NCBI GenBank assembly: GCA_018056275.1
Contig: JAGPFW010000007.1
Location: forward strand, 1-22,509
Length of the DNA: 22,509 nucleotides
Direction: 5' to 3'
DNA from: Patescibacteria group bacterium
GTDB taxonomy: Bacteria; Patescibacteriota; WWE3; UBA101185; UBA10185
Shown: positions 6,757 through 14,017 of the stretch, piece by piece
Position numbering within the stretch: the stretch's first letter is position 1
How the letters are laid out: each line of letters opens with the position of its first letter
Translations under genes and position numbers: made by a program
Notes under the pieces: model-generated
What the model saw: only the letters and a program-made list of their open reading frames with translations
Database searches by the model: none
Told to the model about the DNA's origin: nothing

Positions 6757-7842
6757 TTAAAGCCTATGAATGTAAATATTTTTACCAAGTTGAGAAGTGT
6801 TTTCACTTGCGCTGGTTATAATAGTTTGTTGCTCACCAATCACATTTTTTAGCGCCATCTGGTGTTTTTCATCCAACTCGGAAAAAATATCATCCAAAAG
6901 TAAAACAGGTTTTTCTCCAATCCTTTGTTCCAAATAACTTAATTCACATAGCTTTAGTGCCAAAATCAAGGTTCTCTGTTGCCCCCTTGACGCAAATTTA
7001 GAAAAGTCTTGAGTTTCTCCATACTCCTTAGATGTAAAAATAAAATCATCTCTATGTGGTCCAACAAGCGTTGCTCCCGCGAATATCTCTTTTTGTTGAT
7101 ACAAAACCAACTTTTCTTCTAATGCGGGATTTATCAAATATTTTACCTTGGTTTCAATGTTTGGGTCTATTTTTTTGATTACATCGTTTATATGATCATT
7201 AATGTACTCAAAGAATTGTTTTCTTTTTTCCTGTAGGGATTTTCCGTGTTGGATTAGCTTTTCATTCCAGAATTTAAGTTGGGCATATCCCGATCCTTTT
7301 TCCCTTAAGGTTTCTAATATTTTATTCCTTTGTCTTCTTACTTTTGTAAAATTGGATAAATCTTTTTTGTAGGCATCATCTCGTTGGAAAAGAATTGTAT
7401 CTAGAAAATCCCTTCTTTTGGAAGGTCCATTGACTAGTAAATTCATCTCAAGAGGGGAGAAAAGGACAGTATTAAAACTATTTGAAAGATTTCCAATTTT
7501 TAGGGGTTTACCGTTTATCTTTGCTGTCTTTATGGATTTGTTACTTTCATCCTGATCTTTTTGTATTAAAATGCCCATTTTTATTTCTTTTTTTAAAGTA
7601 TCGTCATTTGTTTCCCTAGTAATATTTCCTTTTATGGTAGAGCTCTTCTCCTTATAGTTGATAACTTCCCTGTCAAAACTTGCTTTAAATCCCTTCCCTG
7701 TAGAGAGCATGTTTATCGCTTCTATAATATTTGTTTTCCCCGAACCATTTCCCCCAATTATTAAGGTTGTATTTTCTGCAAATTCCATAGAGAGGTTTTT
7801 GTGGTTTCTGTAATTTATAAGTTCCAATTTTGTAATCTGCAT
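6757..7842 (-). CDS. recF: DNA replication/repair protein RecF
   Basis: A 361-residue SMC-like ATPase that loads RecA at gaps with RecO and RecR. Features in order: the N-terminal MQITKLELINYRNHKNL, Walker A GGNGSGKTN (residues 30-38), the RecF-typical LFSPLEMNLLVNGPSKRRDFLD, GPHRDDF, the ABC signature ASRGQQRTLILALKL and Walker B VLLLDDIFSELDE, with the D-loop following. All ATPase motifs are intact. Its ATG overlaps the mutM stop by one base (TAATG), so translation is coupled to mutM. Here recF travels with DNA repair and a glycosyltransferase rather than with dnaA/dnaN/gyrB. Confidence 0.96.
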   Translation of the reverse strand: MQITKLELINYRNHKNLSMEFAENTTLIIGGNGSGKTNIIEAINMLSTGKGFKASFDREVINYKEKSSTIKGNITRETNDDTLKKEIKMGILIQKDQDESNKSIKTAKINGKPLKIGNLSNSFNTVLFSPLEMNLLVNGPSKRRDFLDTILFQRDDAYKKDLSNFTKVRRQRNKILETLREKGSGYAQLKFWNEKLIQHGKSLQEKRKQFFEYINDHINDVIKKIDPNIETKVKYLINPALEEKLVLYQQKEIFAGATLVGPHRDDFIFTSKEYGETQDFSKFASRGQQRTLILALKLCELSYLEQRIGEKPVLLLDDIFSELDEKHQMALKNVIGEQQTIITSASENTSQLGKNIYIHRL

Positions 7843-8678
7843 TATTTCTCTTTCAAAATTTTTGGTTGGCAGTTAGGACAAAAGTAAGAATTTCTCCCAG
7901 ATATTTTTACAGTTTCTACGTTTGACCCGCAGTTTGGACAAGAAGTTTTGTTGTAGATGCACAAAAAAGTTTGATTTTTCCCTTTTTTACCAAAAATGTC
8001 TACAAACATCTCATCATTTAAGGTTGTGCCCCTGTTTTTTATACCAGACTCTATAACTTTTTTTATTGTTTTTGCAAGAAGTTCTATTTGGGGTGTTTTC
8101 AGGTCATTTGTTCTTGTTTCGGGGTGTATCCCTGCTAAAAATAGGGCTTCTGTTGCATAAATGTTACCCAAACCTCCTATTTTATCTTGCTCCATAAGAA
8201 GATTTTTGATTTTTGTGTCTTTTGACCTTATTATTTCGCCCAGCTTTTGAGCGGTGAAGCCTTTTTCTTCAGGAGTTATTCCATGTTTGTTTTTTAGTTT
8301 TGTGTAATCTTCTTCCCGTAGAAACCTTACTTTCCCAAACATTCGCATATCTCTAAATGAAAGAAAAAAGGTCTTCCCCTTATTTTCAATTTTAAACCCC
8401 ACCCGCTCCCATTTTAGTGGTTTATCTGTTTTCTTTACTAGCACCTGCCCAGCCATGGCAAGATGTATGTTTAGGTATCCTTTATTTGTTTCTATGACAA
8501 TATTTTTCGCTATTTGTGTTACTTCCTGAACTACACTTTGCGTTAGATTTTTTATGAAGTCATCGCTGTTAGGTAAAAGTGGGTATTTTTCTTGTGGATA
8601 AATTTTCTTTATAGTTGCCCCAACAAGTATCTTTTTAAGGTCATTTGTAATTGTGTAAACTTCAGGATATTCGGGCAT
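7842..8678 (-). CDS. mutM: Formamidopyrimidine-DNA glycosylase (Fpg/MutM)
   Basis: A 278-residue base-excision repair enzyme that removes oxidised purines and nicks abasic sites. It starts MPEYPEVYTI, supplying the catalytic Pro2 and Glu3 after Met removal. The HLAMAGQ segment, the helix-two-turn-helix IGGLGNIYATEALFLAGIHP and the C-terminal zinc finger (CPNC ... GRNSYFCPNC, with the DNA-contacting Arg before NSYFC) are all present, so it should be active. It overlaps the end of the glycosyltransferase gene by 17 bases and recF by one. The pairing of mutM and recF in one transcript makes a small repair unit. Confidence 0.95.
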   Translation of the reverse strand: MPEYPEVYTITNDLKKILVGATIKKIYPQEKYPLLPNSDDFIKNLTQSVVQEVTQIAKNIVIETNKGYLNIHLAMAGQVLVKKTDKPLKWERVGFKIENKGKTFFLSFRDMRMFGKVRFLREEDYTKLKNKHGITPEEKGFTAQKLGEIIRSKDTKIKNLLMEQDKIGGLGNIYATEALFLAGIHPETRTNDLKTPQIELLAKTIKKVIESGIKNRGTTLNDEMFVDIFGKKGKNQTFLCIYNKTSCPNCGSNVETVKISGRNSYFCPNCQPKILKEK

Positions 8679-9783
8679 GTTCTGTCCATTTTTCTTTTAC
8701 GAAAGCTAAAAATTCCTCCTGGAACTTTTGTTTGGTAAAATTTTTTGCATAATTAATTAGTCTCTCTGGGTTATAAGTGTTTTTGTCTATAGACTCCTGG
8801 AAGGACTTTAAGGATTCAATGAGGTCTTCTAATTTTAGGGATTCAAAAAACATTCCTGTTATCCCTTCCTTTATGTTTTCTGTGGCACCCCCCGATTTGT
8901 GCGCCAATACGGGTTTTCCAACTGACATTGCTTCTAGGGGAACAATACCCCAATCCTCATCTACAACTGGGTTTATTAAGCCTTTTGAATTTGCCAAAAC
9001 CTCATATTTTCTCTCGTCTGTTACTCTGCCCAAAAACTTTATGTTCTCCTTTGCTAATTTCTTCAATCTCTTTTCTTCTGGACCTGTTCCCATTACGACT
9101 AATTCCCATCCCAGAAAGTTAAAAGCTGCAATTAGGTGGTCAAAATTTTTGTAGGCCGCTAACCTTCCGAGGGTGCAAAAATAAGGTTTCTGTATAACAT
9201 CTTTACTCTTTCTCTCCACATCGGCTATTTCCACGGGAGGATTTATTAAGTGAGAGTGTCTCCCATAGAATTTTCTTATTCTGGCCCTTGTAGTTTCGGA
9301 ATTTGCCACCAAAAAGTCAGGTCTTTGTGCCGCGCAATAATCCCAAACCCTTAAAATGTGGTCAACTATACCTATAAAGGGTTTATAGTACCACCTGTAC
9401 CTCATTGGGCTTTCTACGCTATATCCATATAAAAACCTTGGGGGAGTGTGAATGTAGCTGATATGTAATTGATTTGGCTTTGTTAAAACGCCCTTTGCCC
9501 AAGACGCAGAATCTGAAATTACAATATCGTATTCTCTGAGGTCAAAGTTTTCAAAAATCAATGGCATTAAGAAGGAAAGGTGTTTAGTAAAAATTCTAAA
9601 AAGAAAATTCTTGGGTGCGATTATCTTTTTTTCGTTGATGCAGTTGGGAAGGTTTTTTGGAGAATATATTCCTGTGTAAATGGGTGCCTCTGGAAATAGT
9701 TCCATTATAGCCTCTAGTGTTTTTTCGGCTCCTCCATACTGTAATAAATAGTCATGCACAAGTGCTACTTTTGGTTCCTGCAT
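8662..9783 (-). CDS. GT4-family glycosyltransferase (mannosyltransferase-like)
   Basis: A 373-residue GT-B glycosyltransferase. The N-terminal VALVHDYLLQYGGAEKTLEAI carries the Gly-rich acceptor loop. Further on are SYIHTPPRFLYGYS, FLVANSETTRARI, the start of the second Rossmann domain at PYFCTLGRLAAYKNFDHLIAA, and the EX7E motif in DEDWGIVPLEAMSVGKP followed by SGGATENI. Relatives transfer mannose or similar sugars from nucleotide sugars during surface-polysaccharide synthesis. Specificity cannot be read here. It is the first gene of the mutM-recF run and has an extended -10 six bases before its ATG. Confidence 0.92.
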   Translation of the reverse strand: MQEPKVALVHDYLLQYGGAEKTLEAIMELFPEAPIYTGIYSPKNLPNCINEKKIIAPKNFLFRIFTKHLSFLMPLIFENFDLREYDIVISDSASWAKGVLTKPNQLHISYIHTPPRFLYGYSVESPMRYRWYYKPFIGIVDHILRVWDYCAAQRPDFLVANSETTRARIRKFYGRHSHLINPPVEIADVERKSKDVIQKPYFCTLGRLAAYKNFDHLIAAFNFLGWELVVMGTGPEEKRLKKLAKENIKFLGRVTDERKYEVLANSKGLINPVVDEDWGIVPLEAMSVGKPVLAHKSGGATENIKEGITGMFFESLKLEDLIESLKSFQESIDKNTYNPERLINYAKNFTKQKFQEEFLAFVKEKWTEHARIS

Positions 9784-9789
9784 ACGCCC

Positions 9790-9798
9790 ATTATATCA
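9790..9798 (-). promoter_or_regulatory. Extended -10 promoter of the GT4-mutM-recF operon
   Basis: On the minus strand, TGA then a perfect TATAAT, six bases, and the GT4 ATG at 9783. There is no good -35, which fits an extended -10 promoter. The distance implies a leaderless transcript. It is divergent from the HEPN-gene promoter within the same 71-base gap. Confidence 0.6.
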
Positions 9799-9819
9799 GG
9801 TTACTTAAAGCTTTGCGGT

Positions 9820-9848
9820 TTGACCTTTGTCTTAGCTTATTTTATGCT
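9820..9848 (+). promoter_or_regulatory. Promoter of the HEPN gene, leaderless type
   Basis: TTGACC (9820-9825), a 17-base spacer and TATGCT (9843-9848), followed six bases later by ATG at 9855. This promoter decides the start of the HEPN gene: the reading frame stays open further upstream, but those codons overlap the divergent GT4 gene and its promoter. Confidence 0.5.
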
Positions 9849-9854
9849 CTTTTT

Positions 9855-10349
9855 ATGCAACTACTTTCAAGGGATTCTATCTTATGGGATTATTTGGAGC
9901 AGGATATAAAGGGCTTAATTTCTGACGCTGAACATCTTTTGGATCTTGTTAGAGAAGAAGACAAAGGTACCACTGACTTTTCTTATCTTGTTTTTCCCGT
10001 TTCAAAAGCTTATGAGGGTTTTTTGAAAAAGCTTTTTTTGAATGTGGGAATAATAGATGAAAAAGATTTTTATGGAGACGATGTTCGTATCGGAAGAATT
10101 CTGAGCCCCAATTTTAGGAAATCAAATCCCAAGCTTTTTAAAGGAATTTGTTTAAGGGAGTCTGCAAATGTGGATGAAAGAGGGGAGGATTTGGCGGATA
10201 GACTTTGGGAAGTTTGGCATGTGGGCAGAAACAGAGTTTTTCATTATTTTCCTCATAATTTTAGACGTCTAAGTTACAGTGAAGCCCTTGAAATAATCCA
10301 AAAAGTTATTGCGCAAATGGAAGAAGCGGTTAGTGTTTGTGCATTGTAA
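9855..10349 (+). CDS. Stand-alone HEPN-domain protein, RnlA-toxin-like (putative RNase)
   Basis: A 164-residue helical protein starting MQLLSRDSILWDYLEQDI. Near its C-terminus lies RNRVFH (residues 125-130), an exact R-N-x-x-x-H (Rx4H) HEPN ribonuclease motif, in the context LADRLWEVWHVGRNRVFHYFPHN. The segment DFSYLVFPVSKAYEGFLKKLF (41-61) recalls the HEPN-containing Dmd-binding domain of RnlA (RNase LS) toxins. Known HEPN proteins with this motif are metal-independent RNases in toxin-antitoxin, abortive-infection and CRISPR systems. No antitoxin-like gene adjoins it: mnmA follows after 44 bases and GT4 diverges upstream. It may be a solo toxin, a housekeeping HEPN protein or an RNA-processing enzyme. 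The fold call is fairly sure; the activity is inferred. Confidence 0.72.
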   Translation: MQLLSRDSILWDYLEQDIKGLISDAEHLLDLVREEDKGTTDFSYLVFPVSKAYEGFLKKLFLNVGIIDEKDFYGDDVRIGRILSPNFRKSNPKLFKGICLRESANVDERGEDLADRLWEVWHVGRNRVFHYFPHNFRRLSYSEALEIIQKVIAQMEEAVSVCAL

Positions 10350-10352
10350 TTT

Positions 10353-10384
10353 TTGACGATGATTGTAGCTTTTGGAGGTATAAT
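10353..10384 (+). promoter_or_regulatory. Putative mnmA promoter
   Basis: A perfect TATAAT at 10379-10384 ends nine bases before the mnmA ATG at 10394. The best -35 candidate, TTGACG at 10353-10358, is 20 bases upstream, longer than ideal. It lies in the 44-base gap after the HEPN gene. A transcript from it would be almost leaderless. Confidence 0.45.
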
Positions 10385-10393
10385 CCTTTTGTA

Positions 10394-11470
10394 ATGAATT
10401 TTCTTCCAAAGGAAAAATCAAAAATAGCTGTAGGTCTTAGTGGTGGGGTTGATTCTGCAACTACTGCTATGCTTTTAAAAAATCAAGGCCATGATGTTAC
10501 CGGAGTTTACTTGCAATGTTGGGAGCATAATGGGACTGGATGTAGTGGTGACCCCGCAAGATCCGATGCTGTAAAGGTTGCTACTCATTTGGGTATTAAG
10601 TACGCTCATTTGGATTTCATACAGCCTTATAAGGATCAGGTGATTGACTATTTTTATAAGTCTTATGAGTTGGGGTTAACGCCAAACCCAGATATTTTAT
10701 GCAATACGGTTATAAAATTTGGTTTGTTTTTGGATTGGGCGTTAAACGAGGGTTTTGATTATGTTGCTACGGGGCATTATGCTCAAAAGTTCTTAAATGC
10801 AGATTCTACTTATGATTTGTATTCTGGGGTTGATTCATCTAAGGATCAATCGTACTTTTTATACCGGTTGGATCAAAAAAAATTGAGTAAGGCAATTTTT
10901 CCCATAGGGGAGATGACTAAAAAAAATATTAGGATCTTGGCAAAAGAGAATGGTATTCCTGTCCATGATAAGCCCGATAGTACTGGTATATGTTTTGTTG
11001 GTGATGTTGATATTAGGGATTTCTTGAAAGAGAGGCTCAAGGTTGAAAAAGGGAATGTAGTTGATACACAAGGTGAAATCATCGGTACACACGAGGGAGT
11101 GTGGTTTTATACTGTTGGGCAGCGCCATGGGTTTGAATTGACTAAGTATGTTGGTGTCCCTTTATATGTTGTTTCAAAGGATGTGGAGAAAAACAACTTG
11201 ATAGTTGGTCCTATTAGGGAGGCTTTTAGGTCTGAATTCTTGGTAAATGATTTGCATTGGGTAAATAGTGTACCCGAAATAAGCTTTTCTTCTTTGGTAA
11301 GGATTAGGAATCTTGGTGAGTTTTACGAATGTGAGGCTTTGGTTGATGGGAGTACATTGAGAGTATCTTCTTCACGAGAAGTTTTTGGAGTAGCACCGGG
11401 CCAAAGCGCAGTTTTTTATGAGAAAAATTCCTTTGGTTTAAGGGTTTTAGGGGGAGGGATCATAGAATAA
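10394..11470 (+). CDS. mnmA: tRNA 2-thiouridylase MnmA
   Basis: A 358-residue enzyme that adds sulfur to C2 of the wobble uridine (U34) of tRNA-Lys, -Glu and -Gln. The PP-loop is VGLSGGVDSATTAMLL. The first catalytic cysteine is in TPNPDILCNTVIKFG and the second in DSTGICFVGDVDIRDFL. The typical HYAQK, DQSYFLYRLDQ and YTVGQRHG segments are all in place, so it should be active. I start it at the ATG at 10394, where the family's N-terminal sequence begins; the upstream in-frame ATG at 10337 would overlap the HEPN gene. It ends just before a hairpin terminator shared by the convergent M23-peptidase gene region. Confidence 0.96.
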   Translation: MNFLPKEKSKIAVGLSGGVDSATTAMLLKNQGHDVTGVYLQCWEHNGTGCSGDPARSDAVKVATHLGIKYAHLDFIQPYKDQVIDYFYKSYELGLTPNPDILCNTVIKFGLFLDWALNEGFDYVATGHYAQKFLNADSTYDLYSGVDSSKDQSYFLYRLDQKKLSKAIFPIGEMTKKNIRILAKENGIPVHDKPDSTGICFVGDVDIRDFLKERLKVEKGNVVDTQGEIIGTHEGVWFYTVGQRHGFELTKYVGVPLYVVSKDVEKNNLIVGPIREAFRSEFLVNDLHWVNSVPEISFSSLVRIRNLGEFYECEALVDGSTLRVSSSREVFGVAPGQSAVFYEKNSFGLRVLGGGIIE

Positions 11471-11507
11471 TCCGTTTAATAGATCTTTTGAGTTTAATGA
11501 GCATTTT

Positions 11508-11538
11508 ATGCGTGGTTTGGCTCTCACGCATTTTCTTT
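11508..11538 (+). terminator. Intrinsic terminator after mnmA
   Basis: ATGCGTG (11508-11514) and CACGCAT (11525-11531) form a perfect 7-bp stem with a 10-base loop, followed directly by TTTTCTTTATT. The T-rich tract is on the plus side only, so it serves mnmA, 38 bases after its stop. Confidence 0.7.
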
Positions 11539-13936
11539 ATTGAATATTTAGTTGAGTCCCATATATAAACATGGTCTTTTTGACTTTATTCATGGTATCT
11601 ATTCTTACCCAAGCAACTCTAACGGATTCAGTCTCTCCGTTGGGTCTCATAGAGCGATACCTAAGCCTAACAATCCCTTCTTGTTCTATATAAAACGGTT
11701 GTGTATACTCTTCCCAAAATTCCCCAAAGAGGGAATAAAAGATTCGGCAATTTGGTTCTGTAGACATTGTTACCAAAGGGTATTCTGTAAACCAGTGATC
11801 CGAGCTGTTGCCTGTATATAGTACGGTTGTAGTAGGCTCTGTTTGTTCCAGCTTTTCCCCAAAGACCGCAAAACTACTTATACTATCCGTTTGTGCTTCA
11901 ATAAATAATGTATCTTCATAAAATACGGACTCAAGTTTTTCCCAAAGCTTTGTAATTTCATTAAAATGGTAAATTGCTAGGGTGTCTATTTTTATGTTGG
12001 TCAACTCCTCCATTGAAAGGGCTATTCTTACTGTAATGAAGTCTTTAAGTTGAGATATTTTTTCTCCAGAGAGTTCGTATGCTTGTATTGTAATGGAGGA
12101 GTTTTGCGCATACTCCAGCTTTTTATCTGGTGGTGTTGGGGGAGTGGAGTATGCCAAGTGAAAAGCTAGGGGAAGGTTATGCGTTCCCGAAGGGATTTGT
12201 ATGTTCACATTGTTTAAATCCAAAAGAAGCGGTTGCCCAGAAAAAGCTTTTTTTACGCCCTCTAGCGTGATTTCTTCTTTCCATAGGTATTTGCTAGAGT
12301 TTCCCGAATGTGCGCCAAGAGCATCCTCCCATTGGAGTAACGCAAAAGGGTCATGTTTATTGTTGTTCCACCAACCAAAAGGGTCAATGAGGCTTTTAGG
12401 GTGTAGAAATATATTGGAATTGGAGATTAAATGCACCTGAAAATGTAGATGTGGCCCTGTTGTATTCCCTGTCATTCCAACTTTACCTAAAACATCACCT
12501 TCTTTAACGGGTATATTTTTTTCCCAACTTTGGGCTTTTAGACCCTCTGATTGCAAATGCATATAAACGGTTCTGTACCCATTGGGGTGGTCTATATAAA
12601 GCATGTTCCCGCAAGAGATGCAATAATGCCCGCTTAAGAGTCCATCTGCAGGAGCTGTGATTTTAGTTCCAAATGGCAATGCAAAATCGTAACCGTTGTG
12701 TGACGAATAATAAATTTCTGGCTCCTTTCCCTCTTGCCCCAAGAAATTGAGTGTTTTGTCCGCTACATCTTTTTGCTCTGTAAATAACGAATAACCCAAA
12801 AGGGGGTATTCGTGATCAAAAAAGGAAGTAATCCTATTTAAAATCTGATTTGGTTTTTGATTTTCCCACAGACTCCCTAAGAAAGGCTCCTTTTCCTTAG
12901 AGAAAATAATTTTTTTCCTATAAATTCCTTTATTTGGAATCAAGGCGAAAATCCACGAATCAATGCCGTGTGTACCTTTTATTATTGGTGTACCTCTTGC
13001 GTTTGTTATTTCTAGGAGTCCTGTACTTTGCCAGTTTCTCCCTTGATCTTTTGAAATATATATTTCTAATCTGTTGCTTTCTCTTTCCACTGAGGCAAGG
13101 AAAAAATATATGCCGAACTTATATATATTAGGGTTTGAGGTATTTGCTAAATCAATTAGCATTTTGTGCACAGTTTTATAATCCTTTGAAATAAGTATTC
13201 CATGCCACTCTGTTCCTACATACAAAAGGTTGTCATATTCCCAAATATCATGAGCGTCAAATGTTTCTAACCAAAACTCTCTTTCCCATGTTTCTCCATT
13301 ATTTTGTGAGCTAAAAAACCTTTTAATGCCTCCGTAAGCTTTTACATAGATAATATCTTCTAGGATGAATATATCTTCTACTCTATATATTGGTTCGTCT
13401 TCCTGGACAAACAATTCCACCTTAGTCCATGTTTGTCCACTGTCTGTTGATCTCCATAGCCCCTGTGTATAAGTTCCCAATAAAATACTGTCTCCTGCGA
13501 CAGCCACACTTTTTGCTGGGGTATTGATTCCTATATTTGTCCAATTTTTCCCCCAATCAGAGCTTTCATATAGTCCCGCCGTATTCTCTGCACTAGAATA
13601 CATTGTGGTGGCGTAAATTTTTTCCTTTGCATAGTAAATGTCGGTTACTCCTTGATTTTTCAGGCCAGTTTTTTGCCAGATTGTCCCATTGCTACTAGTT
13701 GGTGAAAAATGAATCCCATTGTAAGGTAGCTCCCAATAATTTGGATTTAGTTCCCCAGCAAACATTCCTATGGGTGTAACTTCTAGCGATGTGAGATAAG
13801 GCTTCATTAGACCTGCTTCCTCCCAAGGTGTTTCTGCTAATACTTTTTTATAGGTTCCCCCAAAAATAAGGAATAGTATTCCCATTACGGATATCAAAAA
13901 CAGCTTTCTGACCGTATTTCTGCTTTTTTTTCGCAT
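11537..13936 (-). CDS. Secreted protein with Asp-box repeats, M23 peptidase domain and chitobiase-like C-terminal domain
   Basis: A 799-residue exported protein. The signal peptide spans residues 1-34 (basic start, hydrophobic 12-26, probable cleavage after VLA at 34). Residues about 90-350 form a beta-propeller-like region with four Asp-box motifs: SSDWGKNW (125-132), STDSGQTW (163-170), SQNNGETW (210-217) and SKDQGRNW (295-302). A LytM/M23 domain follows (about 405-515) with complete zinc ligands: H413 and D417 in SSHNGYD, H460 in YMHLQ, and H496/H498 in GPHLHF, so it should cut peptidoglycan cross-links. After a beta-rich spacer, residues about 705-780 resemble the chitobiase C-terminal domain (CRIFYSLFGEFWEEYTQPFY). 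Proposed role: cell-wall remodelling or attack on a host envelope. The domain order is unusual. It is a single-gene unit convergent with mnmA. Confidence 0.9.
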   Translation of the reverse strand: MRKKSRNTVRKLFLISVMGILFLIFGGTYKKVLAETPWEEAGLMKPYLTSLEVTPIGMFAGELNPNYWELPYNGIHFSPTSSNGTIWQKTGLKNQGVTDIYYAKEKIYATTMYSSAENTAGLYESSDWGKNWTNIGINTPAKSVAVAGDSILLGTYTQGLWRSTDSGQTWTKVELFVQEDEPIYRVEDIFILEDIIYVKAYGGIKRFFSSQNNGETWEREFWLETFDAHDIWEYDNLLYVGTEWHGILISKDYKTVHKMLIDLANTSNPNIYKFGIYFFLASVERESNRLEIYISKDQGRNWQSTGLLEITNARGTPIIKGTHGIDSWIFALIPNKGIYRKKIIFSKEKEPFLGSLWENQKPNQILNRITSFFDHEYPLLGYSLFTEQKDVADKTLNFLGQEGKEPEIYYSSHNGYDFALPFGTKITAPADGLLSGHYCISCGNMLYIDHPNGYRTVYMHLQSEGLKAQSWEKNIPVKEGDVLGKVGMTGNTTGPHLHFQVHLISNSNIFLHPKSLIDPFGWWNNNKHDPFALLQWEDALGAHSGNSSKYLWKEEITLEGVKKAFSGQPLLLDLNNVNIQIPSGTHNLPLAFHLAYSTPPTPPDKKLEYAQNSSITIQAYELSGEKISQLKDFITVRIALSMEELTNIKIDTLAIYHFNEITKLWEKLESVFYEDTLFIEAQTDSISSFAVFGEKLEQTEPTTTVLYTGNSSDHWFTEYPLVTMSTEPNCRIFYSLFGEFWEEYTQPFYIEQEGIVRLRYRSMRPNGETESVRVAWVRIDTMNKVKKTMFIYGTQLNIQ

Positions 13937-13999
13937 AATTGTATTTTCTCCAAACCATTAAAATATTCAACACACATTGTTCTATTTAGGCTGGAATAT

Positions 14000-14008
14000 T
14001 GGTATAAT
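14000..14008 (+). promoter_or_regulatory. Extended -10 promoter of the BpsA-AdoMetDC gene
   Basis: TGG followed by a perfect TATAAT (14003-14008), nine bases before the ATG at 14018. A TTGTTC 20 bases upstream (13977) is a weak -35. The leader would be two or three bases, so the mRNA is effectively leaderless; no Shine-Dalgarno precedes the ATG. Confidence 0.6.
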
Positions 14009-14017
14009 GCATCTCAG

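Noticed and set aside
9717..9854. N-terminal extension of the HEPN protein upstream of 9855
   Set aside because: It would overlap the divergent GT4 gene and both promoters, and a -35/-10 pair places the start at 9855.
10337..10393. Upstream in-frame ATG for mnmA
   Set aside because: It overlaps the HEPN gene end, adds residues absent from the family, and lies upstream of the TATAAT.
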